Positions 36,571 to 46,336 of a stretch of DNA of 64,000 nt are shown here, piece after piece; within the stretch, counting starts at the first letter, position 1, and every line of letters starts with the position of its first letter. Origin of the DNA: Larkinella sp. C7 (GTDB lineage Bacteria > Bacteroidota > Bacteroidia > Cytophagales > Spirosomataceae); NCBI RefSeq assembly GCF_006149005.1, contig NZ_VBSL01000015.1, forward strand, positions 1 through 64,000, read 5' to 3'. Both the position numbers and the translations under genes were made by a program. The notes beneath the pieces were generated by a model. That model was not told the origin of the DNA. It worked only from the letters and a program-made list of their open reading frames with translations, and did not search any database.

Positions 36571-36690
36571 GGAGCCGAAAGTACGGATTGATTTTTATGG
36601 TAGACGCATGAGCCGATAAAATACAAAATAATACTTGATTACTACAATAAAAGTCTATATCTTCATCCTATACCATTCCCCTATACGATC

Positions 36691-37170
36691 ATGAAAAAGC
36701 TTCTGGTTTTATGCGTCGTCATGGTTGGCACGGTTCTTCCCGGATGGGGACAGAACGATCAGGTAGCCATCAAAAAGGTTCTTTACGATGAGACGGAGGG
36801 TTTCTTCAAGCGAGACAAAGAAAAATGGGCGGATTGCTGGGCACACACACCTTACATCTATTTTGCGGCTAATTTATACGGCGGAGATTTTACCCTGATC
36901 AAAGGGTGGGACAACATGGAAAAGCAGTTCAAGAGCCAGTTTAACAGCTCCAGGCCGGCCGACAGTGTGTCCATCTACAACACGAACTACGAAATTCACC
37001 AGAACGGAAAAATGGCCTTTGTGTGGTATGACCAGATGCTGATCGACAGCCACGGCAAAACCACCTCGAAAGAATCCCGGGTGGTTGAAAAAATCGGTGG
37101 TAAATGGAAGATTATTCACGTCTGCGCCCTCACCAACCTGAACAATCAAACGGTGCAATCCGGTAAATAA
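36691..37170 (+). CDS. Secreted NTF2-like (SnoaL/DUF4440-type) protein
   Basis: 159-residue exported protein with signal peptide 1-19 (ending PGWGQ). The NTF2-like cone fold is suggested by an N-terminal helix pair (VAIKKVLYDETEGFFKRDKEKWADCW) and the ending strand pattern SRVVEKIGGKWKIIHVCALTN. Members may be enzymes or binding proteins; no catalytic set can be assigned. It precedes a thioredoxin gene by about 80 bases on the same strand. Confidence 0.8.
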   Translation: MKKLLVLCVVMVGTVLPGWGQNDQVAIKKVLYDETEGFFKRDKEKWADCWAHTPYIYFAANLYGGDFTLIKGWDNMEKQFKSQFNSSRPADSVSIYNTNYEIHQNGKMAFVWYDQMLIDSHGKTTSKESRVVEKIGGKWKIIHVCALTNLNNQTVQSGK

Positions 37171-37252
37171 AGTCAAAATCGTCCCTGGTAAAACTTCCTG
37201 ACGAATCGCGTTGTTATGCCTTTGCCGGTGTCTCTTTTGCCCGGCAATGGGT

Positions 37253-37579
37253 ATGAGCAACACAGCAAACACGACACAGAACGAATCATTTCATGATATT
37301 ATCCGGGGCGACAAGCCCGTGCTGGTCGATTTTTACGCCGACTGGTGCGGGCCTTGTAAAGTATTGGCCCCCACGCTGAAACAACTCGCCGAACGAACCG
37401 GCGACAAATTGCGCATCATCAAAGTGGATGTCGACAAAAGCCGCTGGGCTTCCGGCACCTACCAGATTCAGAGCGTTCCGACGATGATCTTGTTTCACAA
37501 GGGAAAAATCATCTGGCGGCAATCGGGTGTACTGCCGCTTCAGAAGCTGGAAGCGATGGTGCGGCAGGTTACGGGTTAA
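37253..37579 (+). CDS. Thioredoxin-family protein
   Basis: About 108-residue thioredoxin with the redox motif WCGPC (Cys32, Cys35), preceded by VLVDFYAD and followed by the cis-Pro loop QSVPTMILFHKG. No signal peptide, so cytoplasmic. It should reduce protein disulfides using thioredoxin reductase, for example to regenerate ribonucleotide reductase. ATG at 37247 is an alternative start; a TTG at 37211 is unlikely. The stop overlaps the converging EamA gene by 11 bases. Confidence 0.93.
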   Translation: MSNTANTTQNESFHDIIRGDKPVLVDFYADWCGPCKVLAPTLKQLAERTGDKLRIIKVDVDKSRWASGTYQIQSVPTMILFHKGKIIWRQSGVLPLQKLEAMVRQVTG

Positions 37580-38423
37580 CCGGCCGCCGGAAGGTGATCG
37601 CAATGCCCAGCAAAATGATGATTCCGCCCAGAACCATCTGAAACGTTATTTTCTCGTCGATAAACAGCCAGGCTAGAAAACCGGTCACGATAGCCTGGCT
37701 GAGCAGACTCAGCGAAACCCGTTGCGCATCGATTTTCTGGAGCGCATGGCTGACCGCAATCCAGCCCAAAAGCTGACAAACCACCGCCTGAACCACCAGG
37801 GAGCCCCAAATCCGGGGTTCGAAGCCCCACAGCGGCTCGCCCAACACGACGCACAGCAGCACCAGATACAGGCTCGACACCGTCATGCTCGAAGCCATAA
37901 AGTTCAGAATCGGGACTTTATCCAAAACCGTCTTGCTGACGACAATATACCCGGCATAAAACAGCCCCGACAGAACAGCCAGGAAAAACGCCCGGTCAAA
38001 TTGCATGGTCAGGAACACTTCGACGCCCATCAAAAGGACCAGTCCGACCAGCGCCGTGGCCGTCCCGATCCAGAAGTATTTCGTCGGTTTGTCGGGAAAA
38101 AACAGGAACGTGCCGATTCCTACCCAGATGGGCGACAGGTTGGTGAGCAGACTTGCCTGCGTGGCGGTCGATTCCTGGATGGACAGGTTCCAGACAACAA
38201 TATCGGACGCAAAAAACAGCCCGCATACCAGAATGGGTTTCCAGTAGCGCAGGGTTTTAGCCTGCCATTTTCCACTTAAAAGTACGTAAGGCCAGATCAG
38301 CACCGTGGCAATGCTCATGCGGTAAAACGCATCGCTGATGCCGGAAATCGGCGTGGCCCGGATGAGAACCGGAAAAATACTGATGCACAGAATGCCAATA
38401 ATCAGACTCAGGCGGGAAGACAT
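37569..38423 (-). CDS. EamA/DMT-family transporter
   Basis: 284-residue inner-membrane protein with ten predicted helices in two EamA halves, as in drug/metabolite transporters (MSSRLSLIIGILCISIFPVL opens helix 1; GGIIILLGIAITFRR is helix 10). Direction and substrate are not evident. The ATG at 38423 is chosen over an upstream extension, and a consensus promoter at 38455-38485 lies within that extension, supporting this start. It overlaps the thioredoxin gene by 11 bases at the 3' ends. Confidence 0.88.
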   Translation of the reverse strand: MSSRLSLIIGILCISIFPVLIRATPISGISDAFYRMSIATVLIWPYVLLSGKWQAKTLRYWKPILVCGLFFASDIVVWNLSIQESTATQASLLTNLSPIWVGIGTFLFFPDKPTKYFWIGTATALVGLVLLMGVEVFLTMQFDRAFFLAVLSGLFYAGYIVVSKTVLDKVPILNFMASSMTVSSLYLVLLCVVLGEPLWGFEPRIWGSLVVQAVVCQLLGWIAVSHALQKIDAQRVSLSLLSQAIVTGFLAWLFIDEKITFQMVLGGIIILLGIAITFRRPVNP

Positions 38424-38454
38424 TACCGGTTTGGGGATAATTTCAGAGGACCGG

Positions 38455-38485
38455 CAAAGGTAGTCATCGGATTCTGCTCCGGCAA
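38455..38485 (-). promoter_or_regulatory. Consensus Bacteroidota promoter for EamA gene
   Basis: On the minus strand, TTG (38483-38485) is followed by a 20-base spacer and the exact -7 box TACCTTTG (38455-38462). The -7 box ends 31 bases before the ATG at 38423. Confidence 0.7.
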
Positions 38486-38531
38486 TCGAACCGGCGGTCA
38501 CGGCTGCCTATTCTCTAAAAACCGTCGTTGG

Positions 38532-39548
38532 TCAGGCTTTCTGCACCACTTCCATCGAACCGTTCCGGACGTTGATTTTATGGAGAAAAAACAACTTCAT
38601 CGTTCGTTCAAGGGGCAAATTGGGGCTGGGTGTGATGAGGTAATCGCTGGTAGTTTTGATGGCGATGACGATGCCTTCGGCCAGGTGGTCATCGATGAGT
38701 TGCTGGAGCGAAACGCCCTCGTAATCTTTCGATAACTTACCAATTTCCATCACATCGACAATGGAACCGCTCTCAGCGTAGCCCGTCAGGTATTCCAGAA
38801 AGTCCATGACATCGGGGCGGCTCACGATGCTGGCCATGTGGGCGCCCCCAATTTTATCCGGCATCACGACCTTGTTGGCTCCGGCTTTGCGCAGTTTATT
38901 CAGCGCCGAGTGCTGCGACGCCCGGCTGATGATGGTCAGTTTCTCATTCAGGCTGCGGGCGCTCAGCACGATAAAGACGTTATCGGCGTCGGTGGGCAGG
39001 GCGGTCAGCAAGGCCTTCGCCCGGGCGATGCCGGCTTTCTGGAGCGTTTCGTCTTCGGTAGCGTTCCCGATCAAATACAGCAGCGATTCGTTTTTAGCCA
39101 TATACGACCGAACGCGTTCCTCGTTTTGCTCGATCACCACAAACGGCACTTTGTTCTGGCGCAGCGTGATGGCCGCTTCCTGTCCGTTTCGCCCCAGCCC
39201 GCAGAGAATCACATGGTTGGTGAGTTCATCAATCTGTTTAACCATTTTCCGTTGTCTAAAATAGTTGATCAATTCGCCACTGGCAACGTATTGCGTAATG
39301 AGTGCCAGGGCATAAGCAAACGTGGTAAAGCTGGAAATCAGCAGGAGAACCGTAAAAAGCCGTCCATTGGGCGACAATGGTTTTACCTCCGTGTAGCCCA
39401 CCGTGGTAATCGAAATGACGGTCATGTACAGGGCGTCGATGAAGTTGTACTCTTCGATGTACATATACCCGCCAATCCCCATGAACGAAATGGCAACGAT
39501 GATCAGAAAGGGGATGAGGAGGGAATACCGCTGACGGCCTTTAAACAT
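38532..39548 (-). CDS. Potassium channel with RCK (TrkA-N/TrkA-C) domains
   Basis: 338-residue two-helix K+ channel. Helix 1 is at about 9-28, the pore with selectivity filter TTVGYTE near residue 49, helix 2 at about 63-82. The cytoplasmic TrkA-N Rossmann domain begins HVILCGLGRNGQEAA, and a TrkA-C domain fills the C-terminus. Ligand binding to the RCK ring gates the pore in this family. The ATG at 39548 gives the usual short N-terminus; an upstream TTG adds 14 codons. Two TATTTTTG boxes on the minus strand (39555-39562, 39573-39580) could be its promoter. Confidence 0.92.
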   Translation of the reverse strand: MFKGRQRYSLLIPFLIIVAISFMGIGGYMYIEEYNFIDALYMTVISITTVGYTEVKPLSPNGRLFTVLLLISSFTTFAYALALITQYVASGELINYFRQRKMVKQIDELTNHVILCGLGRNGQEAAITLRQNKVPFVVIEQNEERVRSYMAKNESLLYLIGNATEDETLQKAGIARAKALLTALPTDADNVFIVLSARSLNEKLTIISRASQHSALNKLRKAGANKVVMPDKIGGAHMASIVSRPDVMDFLEYLTGYAESGSIVDVMEIGKLSKDYEGVSLQQLIDDHLAEGIVIAIKTTSDYLITPSPNLPLERTMKLFFLHKINVRNGSMEVVQKA

Positions 39549-39762
39549 ACAATCCAAAAATAGATATAATTTCAAAAATACTAATTTCAACAGTACATTA
39601 ACAGATCGAATCCATGGTTTGTAAAATTATATTTTGAAAAAAGTAACCAGTACCAATAATTCAGTTACCTAACAGATGGCTTTGGCTTTGCACAACAAAC
39701 TTTTTAAGAATTCCCCCTAAACCGCTATATTTCGCCCCATCCCCCGTAACCTTAAAATCACC

Positions 39763-40839
39763 ATGCTTGCCTACATCTTTGCGGTCCTCACGACCGTCTG
39801 CTTCATTAGCCTAACCTTGTTTACGGCCTCCAAACCTTCGCTGGTTGGCGAAAACGCCATGGGCTACGGGCTGGGCCTGTTCTTTTGGGGGGCCGGTTTT
39901 GTCCTGACCAGTTTGATCCTAACGATTGCGCTAAACGTCCGGGGCGGGTTTGATTGGGTTATCCAGGGAGGCACCCGGACTCCGCTGGTTTTCTTTGCCT
40001 GGCTGGTGGTGGCGTTGACCACGTTTTTTTGTGCGCTATTCAAATGGGAGTGGCACAGCGATACGCTCTATCCGGCTTTTCTGCACGGGCTGGCCGTCCG
40101 GCAGGGGCAGGTCTGGATACCGCTGTTCTGGCTGATCCCGTGTTTTCTCTCGCTTCCTTCTGCTGGTCCCTCGCTGCTTCCGCTCACCGCCCTCAAGGGT
40201 TCGTTTTGGGTAGCAATGGGCCTTGGTGTCATATTTTCCGGCGGTTTACTGGTGGGTTACGTTCGTGAATCTGCCCGGTCGGCCGAGGCCGAAATGGCCC
40301 AGCGAGCCGAGCAGGAAGACCGCATTCACCGGGAGCATCTGGAGACGATTGCGGCTCAAAAAGTCGATGATCCGATTGTCAACCTGCTGGGGTATTCCGG
40401 TCGGTATCAGTCCGATGACGTCAGGCAGGCGGCTCTCGCCAAAATCAAAGCACATCCGAACTGGGAAGCCGAACTGATTGCGTTGCTGCAGAGTGATTGG
40501 CGGTATAAGGAGGTGTATTATTTTCTGGATGGCAACGCGGTGGAGCATCCCGAGCAGTTTGTCGGTCCCCTGAACGCGAGCATTGGTCGGCTATCGGCCA
40601 GCATTCGGGCGGATATCAAAGACAGCAACAACCTCCAGCACTGGAGCTTCGATATGTACGGCATCGACCAGTTGCTGCGCGCCCTCGATGGGCAATTCCT
40701 CAACCGGAGTGCTGATTTTTACCCCAGCATCGTCAAGCTCCAGCAGGCCCTGAATACGCCCAAGCCCGAGCGGTTTAAAGACGTCCGGTTTTCGATCACC
40801 GGCACCGTGGACCGGTGGCTGGCTAGGCATAAAAAATAA
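39763..40839 (+). CDS. Membrane protein of unknown function
   Basis: 358-residue protein. The first half has about five hydrophobic helices (near 2-22, 36-59, 75-93, 115-131 and 144-166). A charged coiled segment follows (RESARSAEAEMAQRAEQEDR) and then a soluble alpha-helical C-terminal region of ~160 residues that resembles helical-repeat folds (DDVRQAALAKIKAHPNWEAE). I do not recognise a family. A partial -7 box TATATTTC lies about 30 bases before the ATG. Confidence 0.7.
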   Translation: MLAYIFAVLTTVCFISLTLFTASKPSLVGENAMGYGLGLFFWGAGFVLTSLILTIALNVRGGFDWVIQGGTRTPLVFFAWLVVALTTFFCALFKWEWHSDTLYPAFLHGLAVRQGQVWIPLFWLIPCFLSLPSAGPSLLPLTALKGSFWVAMGLGVIFSGGLLVGYVRESARSAEAEMAQRAEQEDRIHREHLETIAAQKVDDPIVNLLGYSGRYQSDDVRQAALAKIKAHPNWEAELIALLQSDWRYKEVYYFLDGNAVEHPEQFVGPLNASIGRLSASIRADIKDSNNLQHWSFDMYGIDQLLRALDGQFLNRSADFYPSIVKLQQALNTPKPERFKDVRFSITGTVDRWLARHKK

Positions 40840-40917
40840 GGGGGCCGGTGGGGACGTTGTGTGGTGATAAAGCGGTATTCGCGCAGTAAACTTGTATTTT
40901 AGCCTTGCTATTTAACA

Positions 40918-41247
40918 ATGATGGACCAAACCACGATTCAGCCTTTATTGACTTCCTTCAAAGAAGAAGCCCGGCGGCTTTACCAAGATCGTCTGGCAGC
41001 GTTGTATTTGTTTGGGTCCTATGCTCGTGGTGACGCTGGTGAGTATTCGGATGTAGACATTCTGGTCGTGCTACGTGACAAAACCATTTCACCTTTTAAG
41101 GAACTCGACGCAATGGGTGATTTTGCTTTTGAATTGGAACTGGCTTACGAAAAATCGATTCAGATTGTTCCCACTACCCAGCAGCAGTTTGGTGCATCGA
41201 CCAGTCCTTTGTATTATAATATAAAGCGGGAAGGCCGGGCTTTATGA
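40918..41247 (+). CDS. MNT-type nucleotidyltransferase (probable antitoxin)
   Basis: 109-residue minimal nucleotidyltransferase with the signature GSYARGDAGEYSDVDILV (Gly33-Ser34, Asp45, Asp47). In MNT-HEPN modules this protein modifies (AMPylates) and silences the HEPN partner. The downstream HEPN gene overlaps it in an ATGA (41244-41247), so the pair is translationally coupled. An ATG at 40921 is an equally good start. Confidence 0.9.
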   Translation: MMDQTTIQPLLTSFKEEARRLYQDRLAALYLFGSYARGDAGEYSDVDILVVLRDKTISPFKELDAMGDFAFELELAYEKSIQIVPTTQQQFGASTSPLYYNIKREGRAL

Positions 41248-41627
41248 ATGATTTAATTTCACTTCTACTTGAGAAAACCGATAAGGCACTGGAAGATGCT
41301 CAGTATCTTTATTTTGAGCGAAAAAGTTATGAAGCAGCTATTTCCAGAGCTTATTACGCGATGTTTTATGCTGCGGAAGCGGCTCTGTTAACCAGAGGAG
41401 AGACAACAGTCACCCATAAAGGGTTGTCGGTATTATTTTCCAAACATTTCATCAAGGACGGTTTTCTTGAACCCGAATACGGTCGCATGCTTTCAAACGC
41501 TTTTCGTCAGCGTCAGTTAAGTGATTATGAAATTCGCTACGAAGCAAATGAACAGGATGCCAATCAAGTGATCACTAATGCCGAAACTTTTATTCGACGT
41601 ATAAAAAGCTTTCTTTCGGAGGTGTAA
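41244..41627 (+). CDS. HEPN-domain protein (probable toxin of MNT-HEPN pair)
   Basis: 127-residue all-helical HEPN protein. The second helix carries AAISRAYYAMFYAAEAALL, the hallmark of the PF05168-like group. An Arg51-x6-His58 spacing in RGETTVTH resembles the RX4-6H ribonuclease motif, but I cannot tell whether it occupies the active position. Coupled by a four-base overlap to the nucleotidyltransferase. Likely a type VII toxin-antitoxin or a related stress/defence module; a non-toxic housekeeping role is possible. Confidence 0.87.
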   Translation: MNDLISLLLEKTDKALEDAQYLYFERKSYEAAISRAYYAMFYAAEAALLTRGETTVTHKGLSVLFSKHFIKDGFLEPEYGRMLSNAFRQRQLSDYEIRYEANEQDANQVITNAETFIRRIKSFLSEV

Positions 41628-41994
41628 ACTCCTCACTAACAATGCCTTTTCTTGAGTGTATTTAAAGTAATTTATCAGCTTTCTTGAACGATTTCCAATT
41701 AGCGTTTGCCGGCATATTTTCAACCAGCCGGACTTTCGCGGCTACAGTTTCTTCATTCGTTTTATAAAACCCGGTTTTGGCAAATTCGGGAGATTATTTA
41801 ATAGTTTTTTTGCAGTTACAATAGTTAACACTCGTCAAATACGCCGTCAATTTAGGATATTTCATTTAGATCTTCGGCCCAACCACAGGCTTTTCCACAC
41901 CAATACCTTTGTACTTCATATAGCCGATTTCAGGCTGTATTTAGGTTTATTTTTCCCTGATTCGGCTTTTATTTATGTGCATTTTATGTCGTTA
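41628..41994. other. Intergenic region between HEPN and AlbA_2 genes
   Basis: 367 bases between convergent genes, AT-rich. A lone TACCTTTG at 41904-41911 on the plus strand lacks a -33 partner and points antisense into the AlbA_2 gene. Nothing else recognised. Confidence 0.55.
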
Positions 41995-43029
41995 TTAACG
42001 ATCAAGATTATTTCTGGACGAAGCTATTCTATTCCTTCTATTACGTATTGGAGCTTTATATGGATGTGAGGCCTTGTACTCTTCTAAGCAAGTAGTAATA
42101 AAAACCTCACTTGACATACAATCTAATATATGTTTAACTGCTTGTTCAGAATATTTTGATATTGAATTCGATTTCGGTCCTAAGCTGACTTCAGCATGAT
42201 AAATTGGATTACGTCTTAATTCAAGCTTCCATACTACACATTTGAGTTCATGAGAATTCAAGTTTAACCGTCTGATTAAGTCTGCCGTGAAGTTAGGATA
42301 CATTACATCAATTGAAACAGCCGTTAATTCCTCTTGATCAATTGATCTGATTTCACCTATTAACTTCAGCGTTGGAGCGCCATCTAACTCCGTAAATTGG
42401 CCCTCTTTTATAAAATTTATTTCTTTTAGTACTTGTTTGTCAAGTACCACCTGTTTATCGCCAATAGTTAATTGCCCTAAATGAGAATTCAGTAAATGTA
42501 TATTTTGTGGTCCAGCTAATGAAATAGCACTTATATGCTTCATCCATAATAAGCGTTCTTTTTCACGCTCCTTATCAAGAATATTCCTTAGCTCAGAATA
42601 GCCAATCTCTCTACTTTCACCTCTATAGCGATAATATACCGCAGCCTCCCTAAGTAGGTTATCTTTAGTCTTTTTGCATACTATTGGCTTGCGGTTGCTT
42701 TCTTCAATAATTATTCTGCCAAATTCTTTCTCTGCATAAGGTAATATATCTAAAGACCAGTGTATTTCTTCAGAAAAATAATCTCTGATAAATTGTTCTA
42801 ATGTTACAGGGTCGAAATCACGGAATTTGCCATTAGTCATTCCCATAGGAATATGAGGCTTATCCTTTACACCAAAAATAATTTGTCCACCTTTATTATT
42901 AGCCATTCCCGCTATGGTCTTGGCATATTTAGCGATCTCTTCTCTATGGAAATTTTGCTTGTATTCTAAGTCGATACTTTCTCTTCTTTTTAAATAGCCT
43001 TTGGAATCCAATTCAAAGTTAAAATTCAT
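41995..43029 (-). CDS. AlbA_2/Schlafen-type ATP-binding domain protein
   Basis: 344-residue protein. Residues about 15-150 form an AlbA_2 (Schlafen-core-like) domain: ESIDLEYKQNFHREEIAKYA, then GMANNKGGQIIFGVKDKP and the ending REAAVYYRYRGESREIGY. The remaining ~180 residues match no family I recognise. AlbA_2 proteins include transcription regulators and several phage-defence components with nuclease activity. The gene is far more AT-rich than nrdA beside it, lies next to an MNT-HEPN pair and so probably arrived with a small accessory patch. Confidence 0.8.
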   Translation of the reverse strand: MNFNFELDSKGYLKRRESIDLEYKQNFHREEIAKYAKTIAGMANNKGGQIIFGVKDKPHIPMGMTNGKFRDFDPVTLEQFIRDYFSEEIHWSLDILPYAEKEFGRIIIEESNRKPIVCKKTKDNLLREAAVYYRYRGESREIGYSELRNILDKEREKERLLWMKHISAISLAGPQNIHLLNSHLGQLTIGDKQVVLDKQVLKEINFIKEGQFTELDGAPTLKLIGEIRSIDQEELTAVSIDVMYPNFTADLIRRLNLNSHELKCVVWKLELRRNPIYHAEVSLGPKSNSISKYSEQAVKHILDCMSSEVFITTCLEEYKASHPYKAPIRNRRNRIASSRNNLDR

Positions 43030-43088
43030 AAGTTACGGATATAAGTAAAATATAAAAAAGGCTCTCATTCCAATTCAAGTATCCTTAT

Positions 43089-43126
43089 AAAAAAGAAACC
43101 CAGCTTAAAGGCTGGGTTTCTTTTTT
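43089..43126 (-). terminator. Strong bidirectional terminator
   Basis: Ten-base arms GAAACCCAGC (43095-43104) and GCTGGGTTTC (43111-43120) flank a six-base loop; A and T runs of six lie on the two sides. It lies eight bases beyond the nrdA stop on the minus strand and ends that transcript. Confidence 0.9.
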
Positions 43127-43133
43127 AATCATC

Positions 43134-45593
43134 TCAACTCCCACAAGCCTCACAATCATCCTTGTTGTCAATCGAGCACACCATCGCGGCATAAGCGGTT
43201 TCGGCGTCGCTGACCAGTTGCGGATGAGCGGCTGCTCCTTCCTGGGCGTATTTTTCGTAGTTCAACGGTTTTTCCATCGTTTCGGCCAACACCGGCTCCA
43301 GTTGCGACTCGGCCTGCTTCTCCACCGTAAACTGGATGGCGTCGGCTGCGGCTTTCGTGCGGAGGTAATACATCCCGGTTTTCAGTCCGCGCTTCCAGGC
43401 GTGGAAGTGCATCGACGTCAGCTTGCCGAAGTTGGCATCCACCATGTGAATGTTCAGCGACTGCGACTGGCAGATGAACGCACCCCGGTCGGCGGCCATG
43501 TCGATGACGGTTTTCTGCTTGATCTCCCAGACGGTTTTGTACAGATCCTTGATGTTCTGCGGAATACCCGGAATGTTCTGCACCGAGCCGTTGGCGGCAA
43601 TCAGCATGTTTTTCATCCGGTCGTTCCACATGCCGAGTTTCACGAGGTCGCGCAGCAAATACTTGTTGACCACCACGAACTCACCTGACAACACGCGACG
43701 GACGTAAATATTGGACGTAAACGGCTCGAAACATTCGTTGTTGCCCAGAATCTGGCTGGTCGAAGCCGTTGGCATCGGTGCCAGCAGCAGCGAGTTCCGA
43801 ACGCCATGCTGAACCACTTCTTTCCGCAGCGATTCCCAATCCCAACGACCCGAGTCCGGCGTAACGCCCCACATATCGAACTGGAAGATGCCCTGCGAAA
43901 TCGGCGAGCCTTTCCAGGTTTCATACGGGCCGTTCACTTTCGCCAGCTCCATCGACGCCGTCATGGCGGCAAAGTAAATCGTCTCGAAAATATCCTTGTT
44001 CAACTGCTTCGCTTCCTCCGATTCGAACGGCATCCGCAGCATGATGAACGCATCGGCCAGCCCCTGAACGCCCAGCCCGATGGGGCGGTGGCGCATGTTC
44101 GACCGACGGGCTTCCTCAACCGGATAATAGTTGATGTCGATGATTTTGTTGAGGTTCTTGGTCGCAACCCGCGTGATGTCGTAAAGCTTCTGGTGATCGA
44201 AACGCGAAATCCCGTCGGCCCCTTTCACAATGTACTTCGGCAACGCAATCGACGCCAGGTTACAAACCGCCACTTCGTCGGGCGCAGTGTACTCGATGAT
44301 CTCGGTACAAAGGTTCGACGACCTGATCGTACCCAGGTTTTTCTGGTTCGATTTGGCATTGGCCGCATCCTTAAACAGCATGTACGGCGTTCCGGTTTCG
44401 GTTTGCGATTCCAGAATTTCGTACCACAGATCCTGCGCTTTTACCTGCCGACGATACCGCCCTTCGCGTTCGTATTGTTCGTAGAGTTCCACAAAAGCCT
44501 CACCGTGGGTATCCGCCAGGCCGGGGCATTCGTGCGGACACATCAGCGACCAGACGTCGTTGTCTTCCACGCGTTTCATGAACAAATCCGGCACCCACAG
44601 GGCGTAGAACAGGTCACGGGCGCGGTTTTCTTCCTTGCCGTGGTTTTTCTTCAGTTGCAGGAAATCAAAAATATCGGCGTGCCAGGGTTCCAGGTAAACC
44701 GCAAAGGAACCTTTGCGCTTTCCACCGCCCTGATCGACGTAGCGGGCCGTGTCGTTAAACACGCGGAGCATGGGAATGATCCCATTCGAGGTTCCGTTCG
44801 TTCCTTTAATATACGTACCCGTTGCGCGGATGTTGTGAATGCTCAGACCAATACCACCCGCCGACTGCGAAATCTTGGCGGTTTGTTTCAGGGTGTCGTA
44901 AATGCCCTCGATGCTGTCGTCTTTCATCGACAACAGGAAGCAGCTCGACATCTGCGGTTTTGGCGTTCCGGCGTTAAACAGCGTCGGCGTCGCGTGCGTA
45001 AACCACTTTTCCGACAGCAGGTTGTAGGTTTCAACGGCCGCTTCGACGTCGGCCATGTGAATGCCGACGGCCACGCGCATCAGCATGTGCTGCGGACGTT
45101 CGGCAATTTTGCCTTCCATCTTCAGCAAATACGATTTTTCGAGCGTTTTGTACCCAAAATAATCGTAGCCGTAATCCCGGTCATAAATGATCGTAGAATC
45201 AAGCAGAGCGGCATTTTTCCGAACCACGTCATACACTTCCTTCGAAATCAGGGCTGCGTTTTCACCGGTTTTGGGGTCAACGTAGTTGTACAGCCGCTTG
45301 ATGGTTCCTGAGAAGGACTTGTTGGTTTCTTTGTGCAGGTTGGAGATCGCCATGCGGGCAGCCAGAATCGCATAATCCGGGTGGCGGGTGGTCATCGAAG
45401 CCGCTGTCTCAGCCGCCAGATTGTCCAGTTCCGTCGTTTTGACGCCGTCGTAGATCCCGTTCACCACTTTCATCGATACCTCGATCGGCTGAACGTAGGC
45501 CGGATCTAAACCGTAACACAGTTTTTCGATCCGGGCGGTGATTTTGTCGAGCTTGACCGATTCCCTGCGGCCATCACGCTTGAGTACGTACAT
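43134..45593 (-). CDS. nrdA: Ribonucleoside-diphosphate reductase, alpha subunit
   Basis: 819-residue class I ribonucleotide reductase large subunit, reducing NDPs to dNDPs. The N-terminal ATP-cone (about 1-90) provides allosteric activity control. Active-site motifs are visible: SSCFLLSM (first redox Cys), SNLCTE (Asn, radical Cys and Glu) and VCNLASI (second redox Cys), and the C-terminal swinging tail ends DDCEACGS. The beta subunit gene nrdB is not within this window next to it, unlike in many relatives. A thioredoxin that could regenerate it is encoded at 37253. Confidence 0.96.
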   Translation of the reverse strand: MYVLKRDGRRESVKLDKITARIEKLCYGLDPAYVQPIEVSMKVVNGIYDGVKTTELDNLAAETAASMTTRHPDYAILAARMAISNLHKETNKSFSGTIKRLYNYVDPKTGENAALISKEVYDVVRKNAALLDSTIIYDRDYGYDYFGYKTLEKSYLLKMEGKIAERPQHMLMRVAVGIHMADVEAAVETYNLLSEKWFTHATPTLFNAGTPKPQMSSCFLLSMKDDSIEGIYDTLKQTAKISQSAGGIGLSIHNIRATGTYIKGTNGTSNGIIPMLRVFNDTARYVDQGGGKRKGSFAVYLEPWHADIFDFLQLKKNHGKEENRARDLFYALWVPDLFMKRVEDNDVWSLMCPHECPGLADTHGEAFVELYEQYEREGRYRRQVKAQDLWYEILESQTETGTPYMLFKDAANAKSNQKNLGTIRSSNLCTEIIEYTAPDEVAVCNLASIALPKYIVKGADGISRFDHQKLYDITRVATKNLNKIIDINYYPVEEARRSNMRHRPIGLGVQGLADAFIMLRMPFESEEAKQLNKDIFETIYFAAMTASMELAKVNGPYETWKGSPISQGIFQFDMWGVTPDSGRWDWESLRKEVVQHGVRNSLLLAPMPTASTSQILGNNECFEPFTSNIYVRRVLSGEFVVVNKYLLRDLVKLGMWNDRMKNMLIAANGSVQNIPGIPQNIKDLYKTVWEIKQKTVIDMAADRGAFICQSQSLNIHMVDANFGKLTSMHFHAWKRGLKTGMYYLRTKAAADAIQFTVEKQAESQLEPVLAETMEKPLNYEKYAQEGAAAHPQLVSDAETAYAAMVCSIDNKDDCEACGS

Positions 45594-45654
45594 AATATGA
45601 TATGGAATGTTGTAAAGTAGATATATAGGATATGATGCCTCTCGATTGGTTGCT

Positions 45655-45687
45655 TAAAGGTACTAAGCAGTACTACAACAAAGCAAA
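45655..45687 (-). promoter_or_regulatory. Possible nrdA promoter with overlapping palindrome
   Basis: On the minus strand, TTTG (45684-45687), a 21-base spacer and TACCTTTA (45655-45662), one base off the -7 consensus. A small palindrome GTACT-AAGC-AGTAC (45660-45673) overlaps it and could be a regulator site; it does not clearly match the NrdR box. Confidence 0.3.
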
Positions 45688-45958
45688 GCGGAATGTTCAC
45701 TCGTGCTCTGCGAACTTGGAATTATTAAAACAGGTGGCTGTGTTAAGAAACTGTTAAGACCTTACGCAGAATAACTTATCGAAAGCCTATCGAAAATATG
45801 GTCTAAAAAAGTTGATAGGCTAAATTTAGCGAACGGTATAGACCCTGTGCTAAAACTCTGATTGTTACTGAATTGTTACCCAAATTACCGAAAAAGCACT
45901 AAAAAATCAATCAAGAGTAACATACTTTTTTTGATTTAAACAAAAGCGAGCGAAGTGG

Positions 45959-45989
45959 TTGGAATCCAGTCGGAAACTCTTTACCTTTG
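45959..45989 (+). promoter_or_regulatory. Consensus Bacteroidota promoter for rpmE
   Basis: TTG (45959-45961), 20-base spacer, exact -7 box TACCTTTG (45982-45989), 86 bases before the ATG of the L31 gene. This is the textbook arrangement for Bacteroidota primary-sigma promoters. Confidence 0.8.
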
Positions 45990-46075
45990 CACTCCTTAAA
46001 TCTACCGACACGTTCTAACTGTGCTGGTGGTGAGACCGTTCCAGAACTGATTTATTTTATAATATTACCATTGTC

Positions 46076-46318
46076 ATGAAAAAAGGCATCCATCCGGAAT
46101 ATAGAGACGTCGTATTCTGGGATCTGACCAGCGATCACAAATTCCTGAGTCGCTCGACCATTCAAACGAAGGAAACCATCGAATACGAAGGCAACACCTA
46201 CCCGGTTGTGAAAGTCGAAGTAAGTTCGGAATCACACCCGTTTTACACCGGCAAGAACGTTCTGCTCGACACCGCGGGTCGCGTTGATAAATTCTTGAAA
46301 CGGTACGGTAAGAAGTAA
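46076..46318 (+). CDS. rpmE: 50S ribosomal protein L31 type B
   Basis: 80-residue ribosomal protein of the large subunit. [17 protein letters not shown] opens the protein and [20 protein letters not shown] is the core. It lacks the zinc-binding Cys set of the A-type L31, which defines type B (also called rpmE2). It has its own promoter and a strong terminator, so it is transcribed alone. Confidence 0.96.
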   Translation: MKKGIHPEYRDVVFWDLTSDHKFLSRSTIQTKETIEYEGNTYPVVKVEVSSESHPFYTGKNVLLDTAGRVDKFLKRYGKK

Positions 46319-46336
46319 TCCTATCGACACCTGAAA

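Larger units (their letters stand above)
45594..46075. other. Intergenic region between nrdA and rpmE
   Basis: About 480 bases between divergent genes. It holds a possible nrdA promoter (45655-45687), an eight-base inverted repeat AGCCTATC/GATAGGCT (45784-45791, 45814-45821) and the rpmE promoter (45959-45989). No small gene with clear support is seen. Confidence 0.6.

Noticed and set aside
38424-38501. N-terminal extension of the EamA transporter
   Set aside because: The extension has no membrane or family similarity and contains a consensus promoter, so the ATG at 38423 is preferred.
41904-41911. TACCTTTG, a perfect -7 box on the plus strand
   Set aside because: No TTG at the -33 distance, and it points antisense into the AlbA_2 gene without a supported product.
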